Shown: positions 46,993-55,863, numbered from the stretch's first letter. The stretch: DNA of 64,000 nt from Erwinia mallotivora (GCF_000590885.1 NZ_JFHN01000043.1:1-64000), one strand, 5' to 3'. The notes: generated by a model from the letters alone, not told the origin. Program-made: numbers and translations.

Positions 46993-47646
46993 ATGGAACC
47001 CTATAACCCACCGCAGGAACCCTGGCTACATATTCTGTATCAGGACCAGCATATTATCGTGGTCAATAAGCCCAGTGGACTACTCTCGGTTCCTGGCAGG
47101 CTGGCAGAACACAGCGACAGCGTGATGAGCCGCATCCAGCGCGATTTTCCCGCCGCGGAATCCGTTCACCGGCTGGATATGGCCACCAGCGGGGTGATCG
47201 TGGTGGCGCTGACCAAAAGCGCAGAGCGTGAACTTAAACGGCAGTTTCGCGAACGGGAACCGCAGAAGACCTACGTGGCAAGAGTTTGGGGACATCCGGC
47301 ACAGGAAAAGGGGCTTATCGATCTGCCGCTGATTTGCGACTGGCCGAACCGGCCAAAACAGAAGGTCTGTTTTGAAACCGGTAAAGCCGCGCAAACCGAG
47401 TATCAGGTGCTGGAGTACGCCGCCGATAACAGCGCACGGCTACAGCTGAAGCCCCTTACCGGCCGCTCTCATCAGCTCAGGGTTCATCTGCTGGCGCTGG
47501 GGCATCCTATTCTTGGCGATAACTTCTATGCCCATGAACAGGCCAGAATGATGGCTTCCCGCCTGCAACTCCATGCCGAGGTGCTGACCATCACCCATCC
47601 CAGCTTTCAGTCCGCAATGACCTTTCGTCAGCCCGCAGACTTTTAA
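46993..47646 (+). CDS. rluA: Dual-specificity pseudouridine synthase RluA
   Basis: Makes pseudouridine 746 in 23S rRNA and position 32 of several tRNAs. The 217 residues include the catalytic aspartate in SVHRLDMATSGVIV (about 60) and the TGRSHQLRVHLLALGHPILGD segment. It matches E. coli RluA along its full length. Just beyond its stop begins the convergent glycyl radical enzyme cluster; E. coli K-12 has yabP/yabQ in this interval. Confidence 0.97.
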   Translation: MEPYNPPQEPWLHILYQDQHIIVVNKPSGLLSVPGRLAEHSDSVMSRIQRDFPAAESVHRLDMATSGVIVVALTKSAERELKRQFREREPQKTYVARVWGHPAQEKGLIDLPLICDWPNRPKQKVCFETGKAAQTEYQVLEYAADNSARLQLKPLTGRSHQLRVHLLALGHPILGDNFYAHEQARMMASRLQLHAEVLTITHPSFQSAMTFRQPADF

Positions 47647-47679
47647 GCGCGGGCGACAGCCATCATCGGCCATCGGGGC

Positions 47680-48636
47680 TTATCCAATACAGTGCGACAG
47701 CGTGGTGGTCGGCAGACCGTGCTGCCGGGCAATCGCGGCCATCAGCGCCACCTGTGGCTTACCGTGATCCGGATGCAGTTGCTCATAGCGGCACTCCCTG
47801 CCGGACAGCTCATATTTGCGATTGCCAAAGTTATGGTAAGGCAGCAGATCAATCATGCGGAAACTGCTGTGTCCCTGCACTATCCCGGCAATCATCGCCA
47901 TCATCTTCTGTGCCTCTTCTTCACTGTCGTTCACCTCGGGGATGACCGGAATACGGATATGCAGCGGAATATCCTGCGAAAGCAGCTTCTTCAGATTACT
48001 CAGAATGCGGTGATTACTGACGCCGGTGTAGCGTTGATGCCGTGTTTCATCCGCCAGCTTGATATCAAACAGCACCAGCTGGCTCAGCTCACAGGCCTGC
48101 CATAACGCAGGCCAGGAGGCAAAACCGGAGGTTTCCACCGCAGTATGGATGCCTTCCTGCCTGGCGCGTAGCAACAGCGCGCGAGAAAACTCCGGCTGCA
48201 ACGCCATCTCACCGCCGCTGAGGGTCATCCCGCCGCCAGAGGTGCGGTAGTAAAGCTCGTCAGCCAGCACCGTGCGCATCACGTCATCAACGCTGAGCTG
48301 ACGCCCCACATGGCGGATCGCCGCCGCCGGGCAGGCATCTTCCGCCGGCCAGGCGACCCGTCCGACGTGCCCGGCCTTATCGGCAGGTCCCCGGCCGGGA
48401 CACGCCTGCCAGCAGGACGCTTTTGCACAGCGGGCACGGTCAAAAAACAGTTCCGGGGCCGATGCCAGACTTTCCGGATTGGCACACCAGGCGCACTTCA
48501 TCTGGCATCCTTTCAGAAACACCACGGTGCGCACGCCGGGACCGTCATGCAGCGAGAAACGTTGCAGGTTAAACACCGTGCCCGTCGGGGTGGTAGACTC
48601 AGAACCGCTCAAGCTGGGTGCGGCTGATAATTTCAT
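47680..48636 (-). CDS. Glycyl radical enzyme activase (radical SAM, CutD-like)
   Basis: Makes the glycyl radical on the partner enzyme encoded just upstream. The radical-SAM cluster motif is Cys44-x3-Cys48-x2-Cys51 (GCQMKCAWC). GPGVRTVVFLKGC precedes it and TLSGGEMALQPEF follows. The ATG at 48636 is chosen because GAGG lies 6 bp before it; this gives 318 residues and a 38-bp overlap with the upstream gene. The inserted ferredoxin-like region has only four cysteines (70, 75, 79, 102), while CutD-type activases usually have eight for two extra clusters. The exact start is uncertain; 48663 and a GTG at 48576 also fit. Confidence 0.88.
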   Translation of the reverse strand: MKLSAAPSLSGSESTTPTGTVFNLQRFSLHDGPGVRTVVFLKGCQMKCAWCANPESLASAPELFFDRARCAKASCWQACPGRGPADKAGHVGRVAWPAEDACPAAAIRHVGRQLSVDDVMRTVLADELYYRTSGGGMTLSGGEMALQPEFSRALLLRARQEGIHTAVETSGFASWPALWQACELSQLVLFDIKLADETRHQRYTGVSNHRILSNLKKLLSQDIPLHIRIPVIPEVNDSEEEAQKMMAMIAGIVQGHSSFRMIDLLPYHNFGNRKYELSGRECRYEQLHPDHGKPQVALMAAIARQHGLPTTTLSHCIG

Positions 48637-50980
48637 CCTGAACCTCACGACTGAGTTCGACAAAAAAGGCGCTGTACCCGGCCACCCTGATCATCAGATT
48701 ACGGTACTGCTGCGGATCCTGCTGAGCCTTACGCAGCGTTTCATCATCAACGTAGCTGAACTGCATCTGTGCGTTGCCCAACATGCTGGCACTGCGCAGC
48801 AGGGTGATCAGCCCCTGTTCGCCTTCCGGCGTGTCGAGAATGCCATGCAATAACTTGAAGTTATGCACCATGCCAATTTCCATCTCTTCAACGTTGATGC
48901 GACCAACAGAGTTGATAATGGCGGTGGGTCCGGCAAAGTCAGTCTGTTGCGATGGGCTGATGCCGTCCGCCAGCGGCATTCCGGCAAGACGCCCACTGGG
49001 TAGCGCACCGGTCACCAATCCGAACGGGGTATTGTTGGAAATCGACAGGGTGCCGTGGGTAAAGGGACCATACAGCATCTGGTACTGACGATGCTCATTT
49101 TCGGTGAAACGGATCAGATCGCGTGCGATGACGTCAACTTCCTCAACATCGTTGCCAAATTTCACCACGTTCAGACAGGCCAGGTGCAGTTGCTGATGAC
49201 CGTCAAAATTATCCCGCAATGCCTGAGCCATCTGCTCCAGCGTAACCTGCTGCCGTCGCCAGACCAGCTCATGCATCACCATCATTGAGTTGGCATAATC
49301 CGCCATACCGGTCCAGATCAGTCCCGGACCGTTGTTAATCATCGCGCCGCCCTGCATCACCTCTTTACCCTGCGCCATACACCCTTCCAGCAGGCAGGAG
49401 ATAAAAGGTTTTGGTGCCAGGCTTTTATGTAGTTTCTGCACCAGCAGCGTGGCTCTGGCCGCCTGCTGAACGATATGGCTGAGCTGCTGCTTGACCGCAG
49501 ACTCGAAGGCTTCATAGCTGGTCAGCTGGTGCAGTTCACCGGTTTGCGGGCCAGCCTGCGAACCGGTGACGGTTTTGCCATTGTTCAGCGCCAGTTCGAT
49601 GGCACAGGTGAAGGTGGTGTAGCCCACGGAGGTCCATTGATAGATACGGCCTGCACGCTGAGGCTCGACACAGCCCATCAGGCAGTAGTCGCGGGCATCG
49701 TCATAATCAAACCCTTTACGCAGCATCATTTTGATATGGGCATCATCAAAATGGCAGGCGGGGAAACCAATCCCGGCGCGAACCACCTCGACAATTTTGC
49801 GCATAAACGGCTGTGGCGACTGGTTGTGAATACGCACGGCAAGGCTCGGCTGATAAATTTTCAGCTTACGCGAGCAGTCCATAATCAGCAGGGAGAGTGG
49901 ATTGGTTGCGTCTCCGCCTTCACGTTTTTGTCCCCCCACCACCAGGTTAACGAAAGGCTGATAACCGGCGAAGTACATTGCGGAGGCGGCGCTGCAAATC
50001 CACATGCATTCCGACATCTTGATCATCCAGCAGCACAGCAGCTCTTCCGCCTGTTCCAGCGTCAGTACGCCTGAAGCCAGATCGGCCTCCAGCAGCGGCC
50101 AGAGATATTGATCAACGCGCCCCAGCGAAATGCCGGTCTGATTCTCTTCCAGAATAAACAGCGACTGCGCAAACCAGATAGCCTGTAAAGCCTCGTGAAA
50201 GCTTTGCGGTGGCTGCTCGGGAACGCGGCGGCAAATGACCGCCAGATTTTCCAGCTCGGCCTTACGCTGTGCAGAGGTTTCCTGCTGCGCCAGCTGGTCG
50301 GCATAGTCGGCATAGCGATGGGCATAATCCGTCACGCCCTGACAGGTTTCGATAATGGCCTGATAAAAGTACTGTTTTTCCTGATCTTCCGCACAGGTTG
50401 CAGAGAGCTGGCACAGCGCCTCTTCTGCCTCTTTACGCACGCCTCCCAGCCCTTTTTGCAACAAAATGATGTCGTAACCGGGACAGGTATCGCCGCCGCC
50501 ATTCTGGGTTTTAATGCTCAGATCACAGATGCCATCGTGGGTGCTCCATTCCCACAGCCCGGCATGGCGCAGCTGTGTTTCCGCCATTTCATCCAGAGAA
50601 CGCCCCTGCCAGAAGGGAAAGATCTCTTCACGCAGTTCGCGCTTGACCTCTTCGCTGATCTGATAAGGGTCCTGAGTACGCGTTGACATGGTTTCCAGCT
50701 CATCAGCCACCCAGCGCCAGGCAATTTCAGGCGAGATTTCTCCGCCACGCGCCGCCCCGGCTGGATGGCTGATGATCAGCTCCTGCTCACCAATGACCAG
50801 CGGGGCAATCTGACAGGCACGGCGAAACGCCATCGCGCGCAATAACAAAACCGGCATTCCAGGGTAACGACGATAAATTTCGGTTACCGCTCTGGCACGG
50901 GAGGCTGAAATAAAAGGCTTAGCCTGTAAATAACGCTCACGCAGGGCGGAAATTCTTGGAAGAAGCGTCTCATTTGTCAT
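48599..50980 (-). CDS. CutC-like glycyl radical enzyme (putative quaternary-amine lyase)
   Basis: 793-residue glycyl radical enzyme. The closest known family is choline trimethylamine-lyase CutC, which cleaves choline to trimethylamine and acetaldehyde. The PFL-like domain spans about 8-650, with the active-site cysteine and glutamate in GCVEP (Cys437, Glu439) and the glycyl loop RVAGYSAFF with Gly768. At a constant offset of 52 from the D. alaskensis CutC numbering (recalled, not computed) Asp164, Phe343, Cys437, Glu439, Thr450 and Tyr454 are kept. The choline-contacting Tyr208 is Ile156. The N-terminus is about 50 residues shorter. No microcompartment targeting or shell genes are near. It overlaps the upstream SMR gene by 4 bp. 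The substrate is therefore inferred as choline or a related amine, not proven. Confidence 0.85.
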   Translation of the reverse strand: MTNETLLPRISALRERYLQAKPFISASRARAVTEIYRRYPGMPVLLLRAMAFRRACQIAPLVIGEQELIISHPAGAARGGEISPEIAWRWVADELETMSTRTQDPYQISEEVKRELREEIFPFWQGRSLDEMAETQLRHAGLWEWSTHDGICDLSIKTQNGGGDTCPGYDIILLQKGLGGVRKEAEEALCQLSATCAEDQEKQYFYQAIIETCQGVTDYAHRYADYADQLAQQETSAQRKAELENLAVICRRVPEQPPQSFHEALQAIWFAQSLFILEENQTGISLGRVDQYLWPLLEADLASGVLTLEQAEELLCCWMIKMSECMWICSAASAMYFAGYQPFVNLVVGGQKREGGDATNPLSLLIMDCSRKLKIYQPSLAVRIHNQSPQPFMRKIVEVVRAGIGFPACHFDDAHIKMMLRKGFDYDDARDYCLMGCVEPQRAGRIYQWTSVGYTTFTCAIELALNNGKTVTGSQAGPQTGELHQLTSYEAFESAVKQQLSHIVQQAARATLLVQKLHKSLAPKPFISCLLEGCMAQGKEVMQGGAMINNGPGLIWTGMADYANSMMVMHELVWRRQQVTLEQMAQALRDNFDGHQQLHLACLNVVKFGNDVEEVDVIARDLIRFTENEHRQYQMLYGPFTHGTLSISNNTPFGLVTGALPSGRLAGMPLADGISPSQQTDFAGPTAIINSVGRINVEEMEIGMVHNFKLLHGILDTPEGEQGLITLLRSASMLGNAQMQFSYVDDETLRKAQQDPQQYRNLMIRVAGYSAFFVELSREVQDEIISRTQLERF

Positions 50981-51306
50981 TTAAATACTCCCATCGTAAT
51001 ACAACCAGTGACAATTAAAAGGATGCCTGTGAGGGTGTACTTCCCTGTTTTCTGCCGAAAAAAAATCATCCCTGCGATATTAACCATCGCAATGCCCAGA
51101 CCGGACCATAAGGCGTAAGTCAGCCCCACCGAAAGAGCAGTCATCGCTCTGGAAAGTGAAAAGAAACAGAGAAAATAAATCGTCAGGACGGCAAGGGTTA
51201 TTCCTGCCCGACGAAAATCATTGGTTTTAGGTAAAAGGCTGGTAGCAATAACTTCGGTAATTATTGCCACCGATAACCAGGCAAAACCAGATAAGGCAAC
51301 AGGCAT
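50977..51306 (-). CDS. SMR family transporter, second of pair
   Basis: 109-residue four-helix small multidrug resistance protein of the inner membrane. The essential proton- and cation-binding glutamate of helix 1 is Glu18 (AIITEVIATSLL), and helix 3 has TYALWSGLGIAMV with Trp67. It ends TGILLIVTGCITMGVFK. Its start shares one base with the stop of the first SMR gene and its end overlaps the glycyl radical enzyme by 4 bp, so all are translated together. Paired SMR proteins often work as heterodimers. Here they probably move the substrate or the amine product; direction is unknown. Confidence 0.88.
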   Translation of the reverse strand: MPVALSGFAWLSVAIITEVIATSLLPKTNDFRRAGITLAVLTIYFLCFFSLSRAMTALSVGLTYALWSGLGIAMVNIAGMIFFRQKTGKYTLTGILLIVTGCITMGVFK

Positions 51307-51671
51307 TAACTGTTCTCCTCTGCCGTATTTTCATTTAACTCATCTCTGGCCAGTAAATTAATGACCAGTACACCCGTAATAATCAGTAAAATCCCGCACA
51401 GCCCCCCGGGATGAACGCCTTTACCAGACAGGAAAAAATTAATCAGCGATGTCGCTACAATGCCGATGCCCGCCCAGAGCGCATAAGCCAGGCCAATGGG
51501 GATTTTTTTTAACGAAAGCGTCAGCAAATAATATGAACAAAAATAAGCGGCCAGCGCACCTGACGCAGGGAGCCATTTTGTCATACCACTGGATAAGCCC
51601 AGCAATGTGGTAGCAATGATTTCGGTTATGATGGCCAGTATCAGGAACCTGCTGTATTTATCATTAGTCAT
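51306..51671 (-). CDS. SMR family transporter, first of pair
   Basis: 121-residue SMR protein and first gene of the four-gene operon. The helix-1 glutamate is Glu17 (AIITEIIATTLLGLS), and helix 3 has AYALWAGIGIVATSLINFF with Trp66, as in EmrE. An acidic C-terminal tail (RDELNENTAEENS) follows helix 4 and is not present in EmrE or in the second protein; such asymmetry fits a heterodimer with fixed orientation. The ribosome site GGTG is modest. Confidence 0.88.
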   Translation of the reverse strand: MTNDKYSRFLILAIITEIIATTLLGLSSGMTKWLPASGALAAYFCSYYLLTLSLKKIPIGLAYALWAGIGIVATSLINFFLSGKGVHPGGLCGILLIITGVLVINLLARDELNENTAEENS

Positions 51672-52084
51672 ATAAGTTCACCGATTTCAGAACAGCTTAT
51701 TAACAATGCATTAAAATCATGCGGCAGTTATCTTGCGGCAGACTATACAGACCAGCTTCTCAATCACACCTAAACCACTCAGGCATTTACCTGATAATTA
51801 AAATCAGCCTTATTTAAAAGAGGTATTGATCATGCTGACCATCTTAATAAACATCGCCATGTCGGAAGAAAAAAAGACGCCACCTTAGCCAGAGAGTTTA
51901 TTATTTCCTGGTACAGCCTGATATTAAAAAACCGTTTTTCAAATGGATAAGATGACAGGTAAGACGCTTTAATCTGATAAAAATTATTAATTTTTGCGTC
52001 ACGAGAAAGAACTATTTATAGTTATCCGACTTGAGATAACGGTGGCAGGAAAGCCACGTTAACGAAAACAGGGATGGAGAAAAT
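51672..52084. other. AT-rich upstream region of the SMR-lyase operon
   Basis: About 410 bp, clearly AT-richer than the core genes around it. TGCGGCAG occurs twice in the same direction, 14 bp apart (51720-51727 and 51734-51741), about 50 bp before the operon start; this could be an operator. No convincing FNR box, regulator gene or known riboswitch was found. A short frame at 51832-51888 (18 codons, plus strand) has an AGAGG ahead of it but is not claimed as a gene. Confidence 0.5.
52021..52063 (+). other. Two adjacent hairpins ahead of a small ORF
   Basis: GTTATC-8 nt-GATAAC (52021-52040) is directly followed by an AACGGTGGC / GCCACGTT stem with one bulge and an AGGAAA loop (about 52039-52061). 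They lie in the leader of the small ORF at 52085. No match to a known riboswitch class was recognised. Confidence 0.4.
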
Positions 52085-52273
52085 ATGGCTCGTCACATCG
52101 CCCCCGGATACTGCGTGGTGAAACGCCCCGGCACGCTGGATTATCATATTAATAAGATTATGTCTTTTTATTACACATTTTTGACGGGTACAGGCTTTAC
52201 AGTTTTTATTTGTTTTATGGGCCTGATAATAAATTTGACGCACCCAAATACGGCTACCCCCGCCGCACAGTGA
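52085..52273 (+). CDS. Possible small membrane protein, unrecognised
   Basis: 62-codon frame with GGAG 5 bp ahead of the ATG and a hydrophobic stretch at about residues 28-50 (TFLTGTGFTVFICFMGLIIN), compatible with one membrane segment. An internal ATG (codon 26) would give a 37-residue protein made almost wholly of that segment. No homologue is recognised. It is divergent from the SMR-lyase operon and convergent with djlA. Coding status is uncertain. Confidence 0.4.
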   Translation: MARHIAPGYCVVKRPGTLDYHINKIMSFYYTFLTGTGFTVFICFMGLIINLTHPNTATPAAQ

Positions 52274-52318
52274 ATATCACGAGTATTCCAGAATGGGACC
52301 ACGTCCTGGTTATTAAGC

Positions 52319-52348
52319 CTGATAAAGGGAGACGCGCTCCCTTATCAG
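52319..52348. terminator. Intergenic hairpin between small ORF and djlA
   Basis: A strong stem (CTGATAAAGGGAG / CTCCCTTATCAG with one bulge, loop ACGCG) lies in the convergent gap, 10 bp after the djlA stop. Neither side has a clear T-run, so termination would be weak or rho-assisted. Confidence 0.5.
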
Positions 52349-52358
52349 CATCAGCGTC

Positions 52359-53186
52359 CTACTTAAAACCTTTCTCACGTTTGATCAGGTCATATGCAGC
52401 CTGGATATTTTGTGCCTTCTGCTTGGCCATTTCCATCATCTGCGGAGGCAGACCTTTGGCGACCAGTTTATCCGGATGGTGCTCGCTCATCAGCTTGCGG
52501 TAAGCCCGCTTGATGGTTGCCGCATCGTCACTGCTTTTCACGCCCAGCACGCTACAGGCATCTTCCAGCGTCGGTCCACGCTGACCAGCATTGAATCCCC
52601 CCTGAGAACCGGTATTCCTCCACGATTGACCTTCGCCACCAAATTGCTGACCGCTTTCCATCATTCGCAGAAACTGATCAAACTGCATACGGGAGATGCC
52701 CAGCTCTTCAGCAATGACATACAGCACCTGGCGCTCATTGGGGTGCAGTGAACCATCCGCAAACGCAGCCTGGATCTGAATCTCCAGAAACATCCTAATC
52801 AGATCGAAACGCCCGAAGCAGGCACTGCGCAGCTCCTGCAATTTACTGCGCAGCGGGTAGTCACCCTCTTTACCTTCACGAAAAGCGCGTTGTGCAGAGG
52901 ATCGCGCTTCACCATGCAATTGCATACGATCCATCAGCAAGGACGCCATCTGGATATCAGCATCGGTCACCCGGCCTTTCGATTTCGTCAGGTGCCCCAT
53001 AACCTCAAAGGTGGTGCGAAAAAACAGTGTCTGCCGGACCTGCTGATTAGCAAAATATCCCTGCCCTTTGACTGTCCTCACCTTGTCAAACAGGTGACCA
53101 ATCAGCAGGCCGAACGCTAATCCCCAAAAACCCGTACCGCTTAATAATCCCAGTACCAGCCCGATAACTTTTCCCCAATAGCGCAT
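52359..53186 (-). CDS. djlA: DnaJ-like membrane co-chaperone DjlA
   Basis: Membrane-anchored co-chaperone that stimulates DnaK and affects the Rcs envelope stress system. The 275 residues start with a glycine-rich membrane segment (about 6-30). A TerB-like central domain ([19 protein letters not shown]) and a C-terminal J domain with the HPD tripeptide in [13 protein letters not shown] (about 240) follow. It is divergent from lptD. Confidence 0.97.
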   Translation of the reverse strand: MRYWGKVIGLVLGLLSGTGFWGLAFGLLIGHLFDKVRTVKGQGYFANQQVRQTLFFRTTFEVMGHLTKSKGRVTDADIQMASLLMDRMQLHGEARSSAQRAFREGKEGDYPLRSKLQELRSACFGRFDLIRMFLEIQIQAAFADGSLHPNERQVLYVIAEELGISRMQFDQFLRMMESGQQFGGEGQSWRNTGSQGGFNAGQRGPTLEDACSVLGVKSSDDAATIKRAYRKLMSEHHPDKLVAKGLPPQMMEMAKQKAQNIQAAYDLIKREKGFK

Positions 53187-53496
53187 ATACTCCTCAATTC
53201 GCCATGCTGAAGGCTAAAAATTGCATTATCATACCCGTCATTTATCCCAGAGCCTAACGGCAACGCGGCCAGACCATCAGGCGTTACCTGACATATTTCA
53301 GATTTACAGGCAACCGGCAACTGCCCGAACTCACCTGAAGCTTACTAAAGTAAGTGACTGAGCGGAGTAAGGGAAGCCGACATGTCTGCAATTTGCAAGA
53401 TGCAAGGTATAGCACTGGCGCAACGCTGTTGAGTACGTTAGTCTCTGACCGTTTGTCGGCATGATGCTTGCTATCACGGAATTTTCGATACCGCGT
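53187..53496. other. djlA-lptD divergent intergenic region
   Basis: About 310 bp carrying the start regions of both genes. It includes a perfect palindrome CTTACT-AA-AGTAAG (53341-53354). lptD has a sigma-E promoter in E. coli; a GAACTC at 53327-53332 resembles the -35, but no -10 stands at the right distance, so it is not called. Confidence 0.45.
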
Positions 53497-55863
53497 ATGA
53501 AAAAACGATTACCTACTCTGCTGGCCACACTGATTGGTTCAGCACTTTACAGCCAGCAGGGTCTGGCCGACGACCTCGCATCGCAGTGTATGCTGGGTGT
53601 GCCAAACTACACCCGTCCCCTTGTGCAGGGGAAAAATACCAACGATCTGCCGGTGACGATTAACGCGGACAAGGCACAAGGCAATTATCCCGATAATGCG
53701 GTGTTTACCGGCAACGTGGATATTCAGCAAGGCAATGGGCGTCTACAGTCTGATGAAGTGCAATTACACCAGAAACAGCCGCCGGGCGAGACCACGCCGG
53801 TACGTACCGTCGATGCGCTGGGTAATGTGCATTACGACGATAATCAGGTGGTGTTAAAGGGACCGAAAGGCTGGTCCAACCTCAATACCAAAGATACCAA
53901 CGTCTGGAATGGTAGCTATCAGATGGTGGGACGTCAGGGGCGAGGCACCGCCGATCAGATGAAGTTGCGCGGCCAGAACCGCTACACCATCCTGGAGAAC
54001 GGCACCTTTACCTCCTGCCTGCCCGGCGATAACAGCTGGAGCGTCGCGGGAACAGAGGTCATCGAAGATCGCGATGAGCAGGTGGCAGAAATCTGGAACG
54101 CGCGCTTTAAAATTGGCAAAGTGCCGGTGCTCTACAGCCCTTACTTACAGCTGCCGATCGGCGATCGACGCCGCTCAGGTTTCCTGATTCCCAATGCCAA
54201 GTACGGTAGTTCTAACGGCTTTGAATTCATACTGCCTTATTACTGGAACATCGCGCCGCAGGTTGACGCCACTATCACGCCGCATTACATGAGTAATCGT
54301 GGTACGCAGTTGCAGAATGAATTCCGCTACCTGACCCAGGCTGGTGTCGGTCTGATGGAGTTTGACTACATGCCATCTGACGACCAGTTCACCAAAGATG
54401 CCGCGGCGCGTAACATCACCAACGCTGATGATTCCGACCGCTGGATGTTTACCTGGAAACATGCCGGGGTCTACGATCAGAACTGGCGCTTTAACGTTGA
54501 CTACACCAAAGTCAGTGATGTTTATTACTTCACCGATCTCGACTCGCCCTACGCCAGCTCCACCGATGGCTATGTCACGCAGAAATTCAGCGTAGGCTAT
54601 GCGGATACAAACTGGGATGCGACGCTGTCGACCAAGCAGTTCCAGATTTTCTCCACGCAAACCAGCAACGACGTTTATCGTGCTGAGCCGCAGTTTGATT
54701 TCAACTATTACCAGAACGATGTCGGTCCGTTTGACACCCATCTGTACGCTCAGGCGGTCAAATTTACCAACGTTAATGAGAAGTACCCGGATGCCACCCG
54801 TCTGCATCTGGAGCCCACCATTAATCTGCCGATGTCCAACCGCTGGGGTAGCCTGAACACCGAAGCCAAACTGCTGGCGACCCATTACCAGCAGGATGAG
54901 ATTGATTACTGGAATCAGAATGTCGATACCAGCAAAGTGAACCAGCTGAAAAGCACGGTTAACCGGGTGATGCCGCAGTTTAAAGTCGACGGTAAAATGG
55001 TGTTTGACCGCGATATGGACTGGTCACCAGGTTACACTCAGACGCTGGAGCCACGTTTGCAGTATCTGTATGTGCCTTATCGCGATCAGAGTAATATTCG
55101 CGCTTACGACTCCACCCTGTTGCAAAGCGACTACACCGGTTTGTTCCGTGACCGCACTTACAGCGGCCTGGACCGTATCGCTTCCGCTAATCAAATCACC
55201 ACCGGTGTGACCACCCGAATATTTGATAACGATCTGGTTGAACGTTTTAACGCATCCGTTGGTCAAATCTACTCGTTTACCCCATCCCGAACCGGTCTTG
55301 AAACGGCTGACTCGGACGATCGTGGCAGTATTGAGTGGGCGGGAGACACGTTCTGGAAAATCAGCGATCGCTGGAACGCACGCGGCGGGGTTCAGTACGA
55401 TACCCGGCTGAATGCCGTTTCACAGGGAAATGCGGTGCTGGAATACCGTCGTGATGCAGACCGTCTGGTGCAGCTGAATTATCGCTATACCAGCCCGGAG
55501 TACATTCAGCAGACGTTAAGCCAGATCACCAATCCAGGTTATCAGCAGGGGATTTCGCAGGTAGGCGCGACCGCCAGCTGGCCAATTGCTGATGCCTGGG
55601 CAGTCGTGGGCGCATGGTATTACGATACCAAAGCCAAACAGCCTGCCGATCAGCTGCTTGGCTTACAGTACAGCTCATGCTGCTATGCCATCCGTCTGGG
55701 GTACGAGCGTAAAATCACCAGTTGGGACAGCACTAACAGTACAAGTCACTACGACAACAAAATCTCGTTCAACATTGAGCTACGTGGCCTGAGCCCGTCT
55801 TACAGTCTGGGTTCAGGTGAAATGCTGCGTCAGGGCATTTTGCCTTATCAGCGCTCTTTCTGA
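53497..55863 (+). CDS. lptD: LPS assembly outer membrane protein LptD
   Basis: Outer-membrane beta-barrel that, with LptE, inserts lipopolysaccharide into the outer leaflet. The start at 53497 ([15 protein letters not shown]) gives 788 residues with a 24-residue signal peptide ending at GLA. The OstA-type N-terminal beta-taco domain (about 55-200) carries [23 protein letters not shown]. The barrel follows. The four cysteines that form its two disulfides are seen: LASQCMLG and TSCLPG near the N-terminus and the pair SSCCYAIR near the end. surA, its folding chaperone, follows 54 bp later. Confidence 0.98.
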   Translation: MKKRLPTLLATLIGSALYSQQGLADDLASQCMLGVPNYTRPLVQGKNTNDLPVTINADKAQGNYPDNAVFTGNVDIQQGNGRLQSDEVQLHQKQPPGETTPVRTVDALGNVHYDDNQVVLKGPKGWSNLNTKDTNVWNGSYQMVGRQGRGTADQMKLRGQNRYTILENGTFTSCLPGDNSWSVAGTEVIEDRDEQVAEIWNARFKIGKVPVLYSPYLQLPIGDRRRSGFLIPNAKYGSSNGFEFILPYYWNIAPQVDATITPHYMSNRGTQLQNEFRYLTQAGVGLMEFDYMPSDDQFTKDAAARNITNADDSDRWMFTWKHAGVYDQNWRFNVDYTKVSDVYYFTDLDSPYASSTDGYVTQKFSVGYADTNWDATLSTKQFQIFSTQTSNDVYRAEPQFDFNYYQNDVGPFDTHLYAQAVKFTNVNEKYPDATRLHLEPTINLPMSNRWGSLNTEAKLLATHYQQDEIDYWNQNVDTSKVNQLKSTVNRVMPQFKVDGKMVFDRDMDWSPGYTQTLEPRLQYLYVPYRDQSNIRAYDSTLLQSDYTGLFRDRTYSGLDRIASANQITTGVTTRIFDNDLVERFNASVGQIYSFTPSRTGLETADSDDRGSIEWAGDTFWKISDRWNARGGVQYDTRLNAVSQGNAVLEYRRDADRLVQLNYRYTSPEYIQQTLSQITNPGYQQGISQVGATASWPIADAWAVVGAWYYDTKAKQPADQLLGLQYSSCCYAIRLGYERKITSWDSTNSTSHYDNKISFNIELRGLSPSYSLGSGEMLRQGILPYQRSF

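Noticed and set aside
51832-51888. 18-codon frame with an AGAGG upstream
   Set aside because: Too short and without any sign of conservation visible here; mentioned in the spacer entry only.
51672-52084. Possible FNR box or guanidine/ykkC-type riboswitch ahead of the SMR genes
   Set aside because: The half-sites found have wrong spacing or several mismatches, and none of the conserved riboswitch loops could be matched.
53320-53496. Sigma-E promoter for lptD
   Set aside because: A GAACTC resembles the -35, but no TCTGA-like -10 stands about 16 bp downstream.
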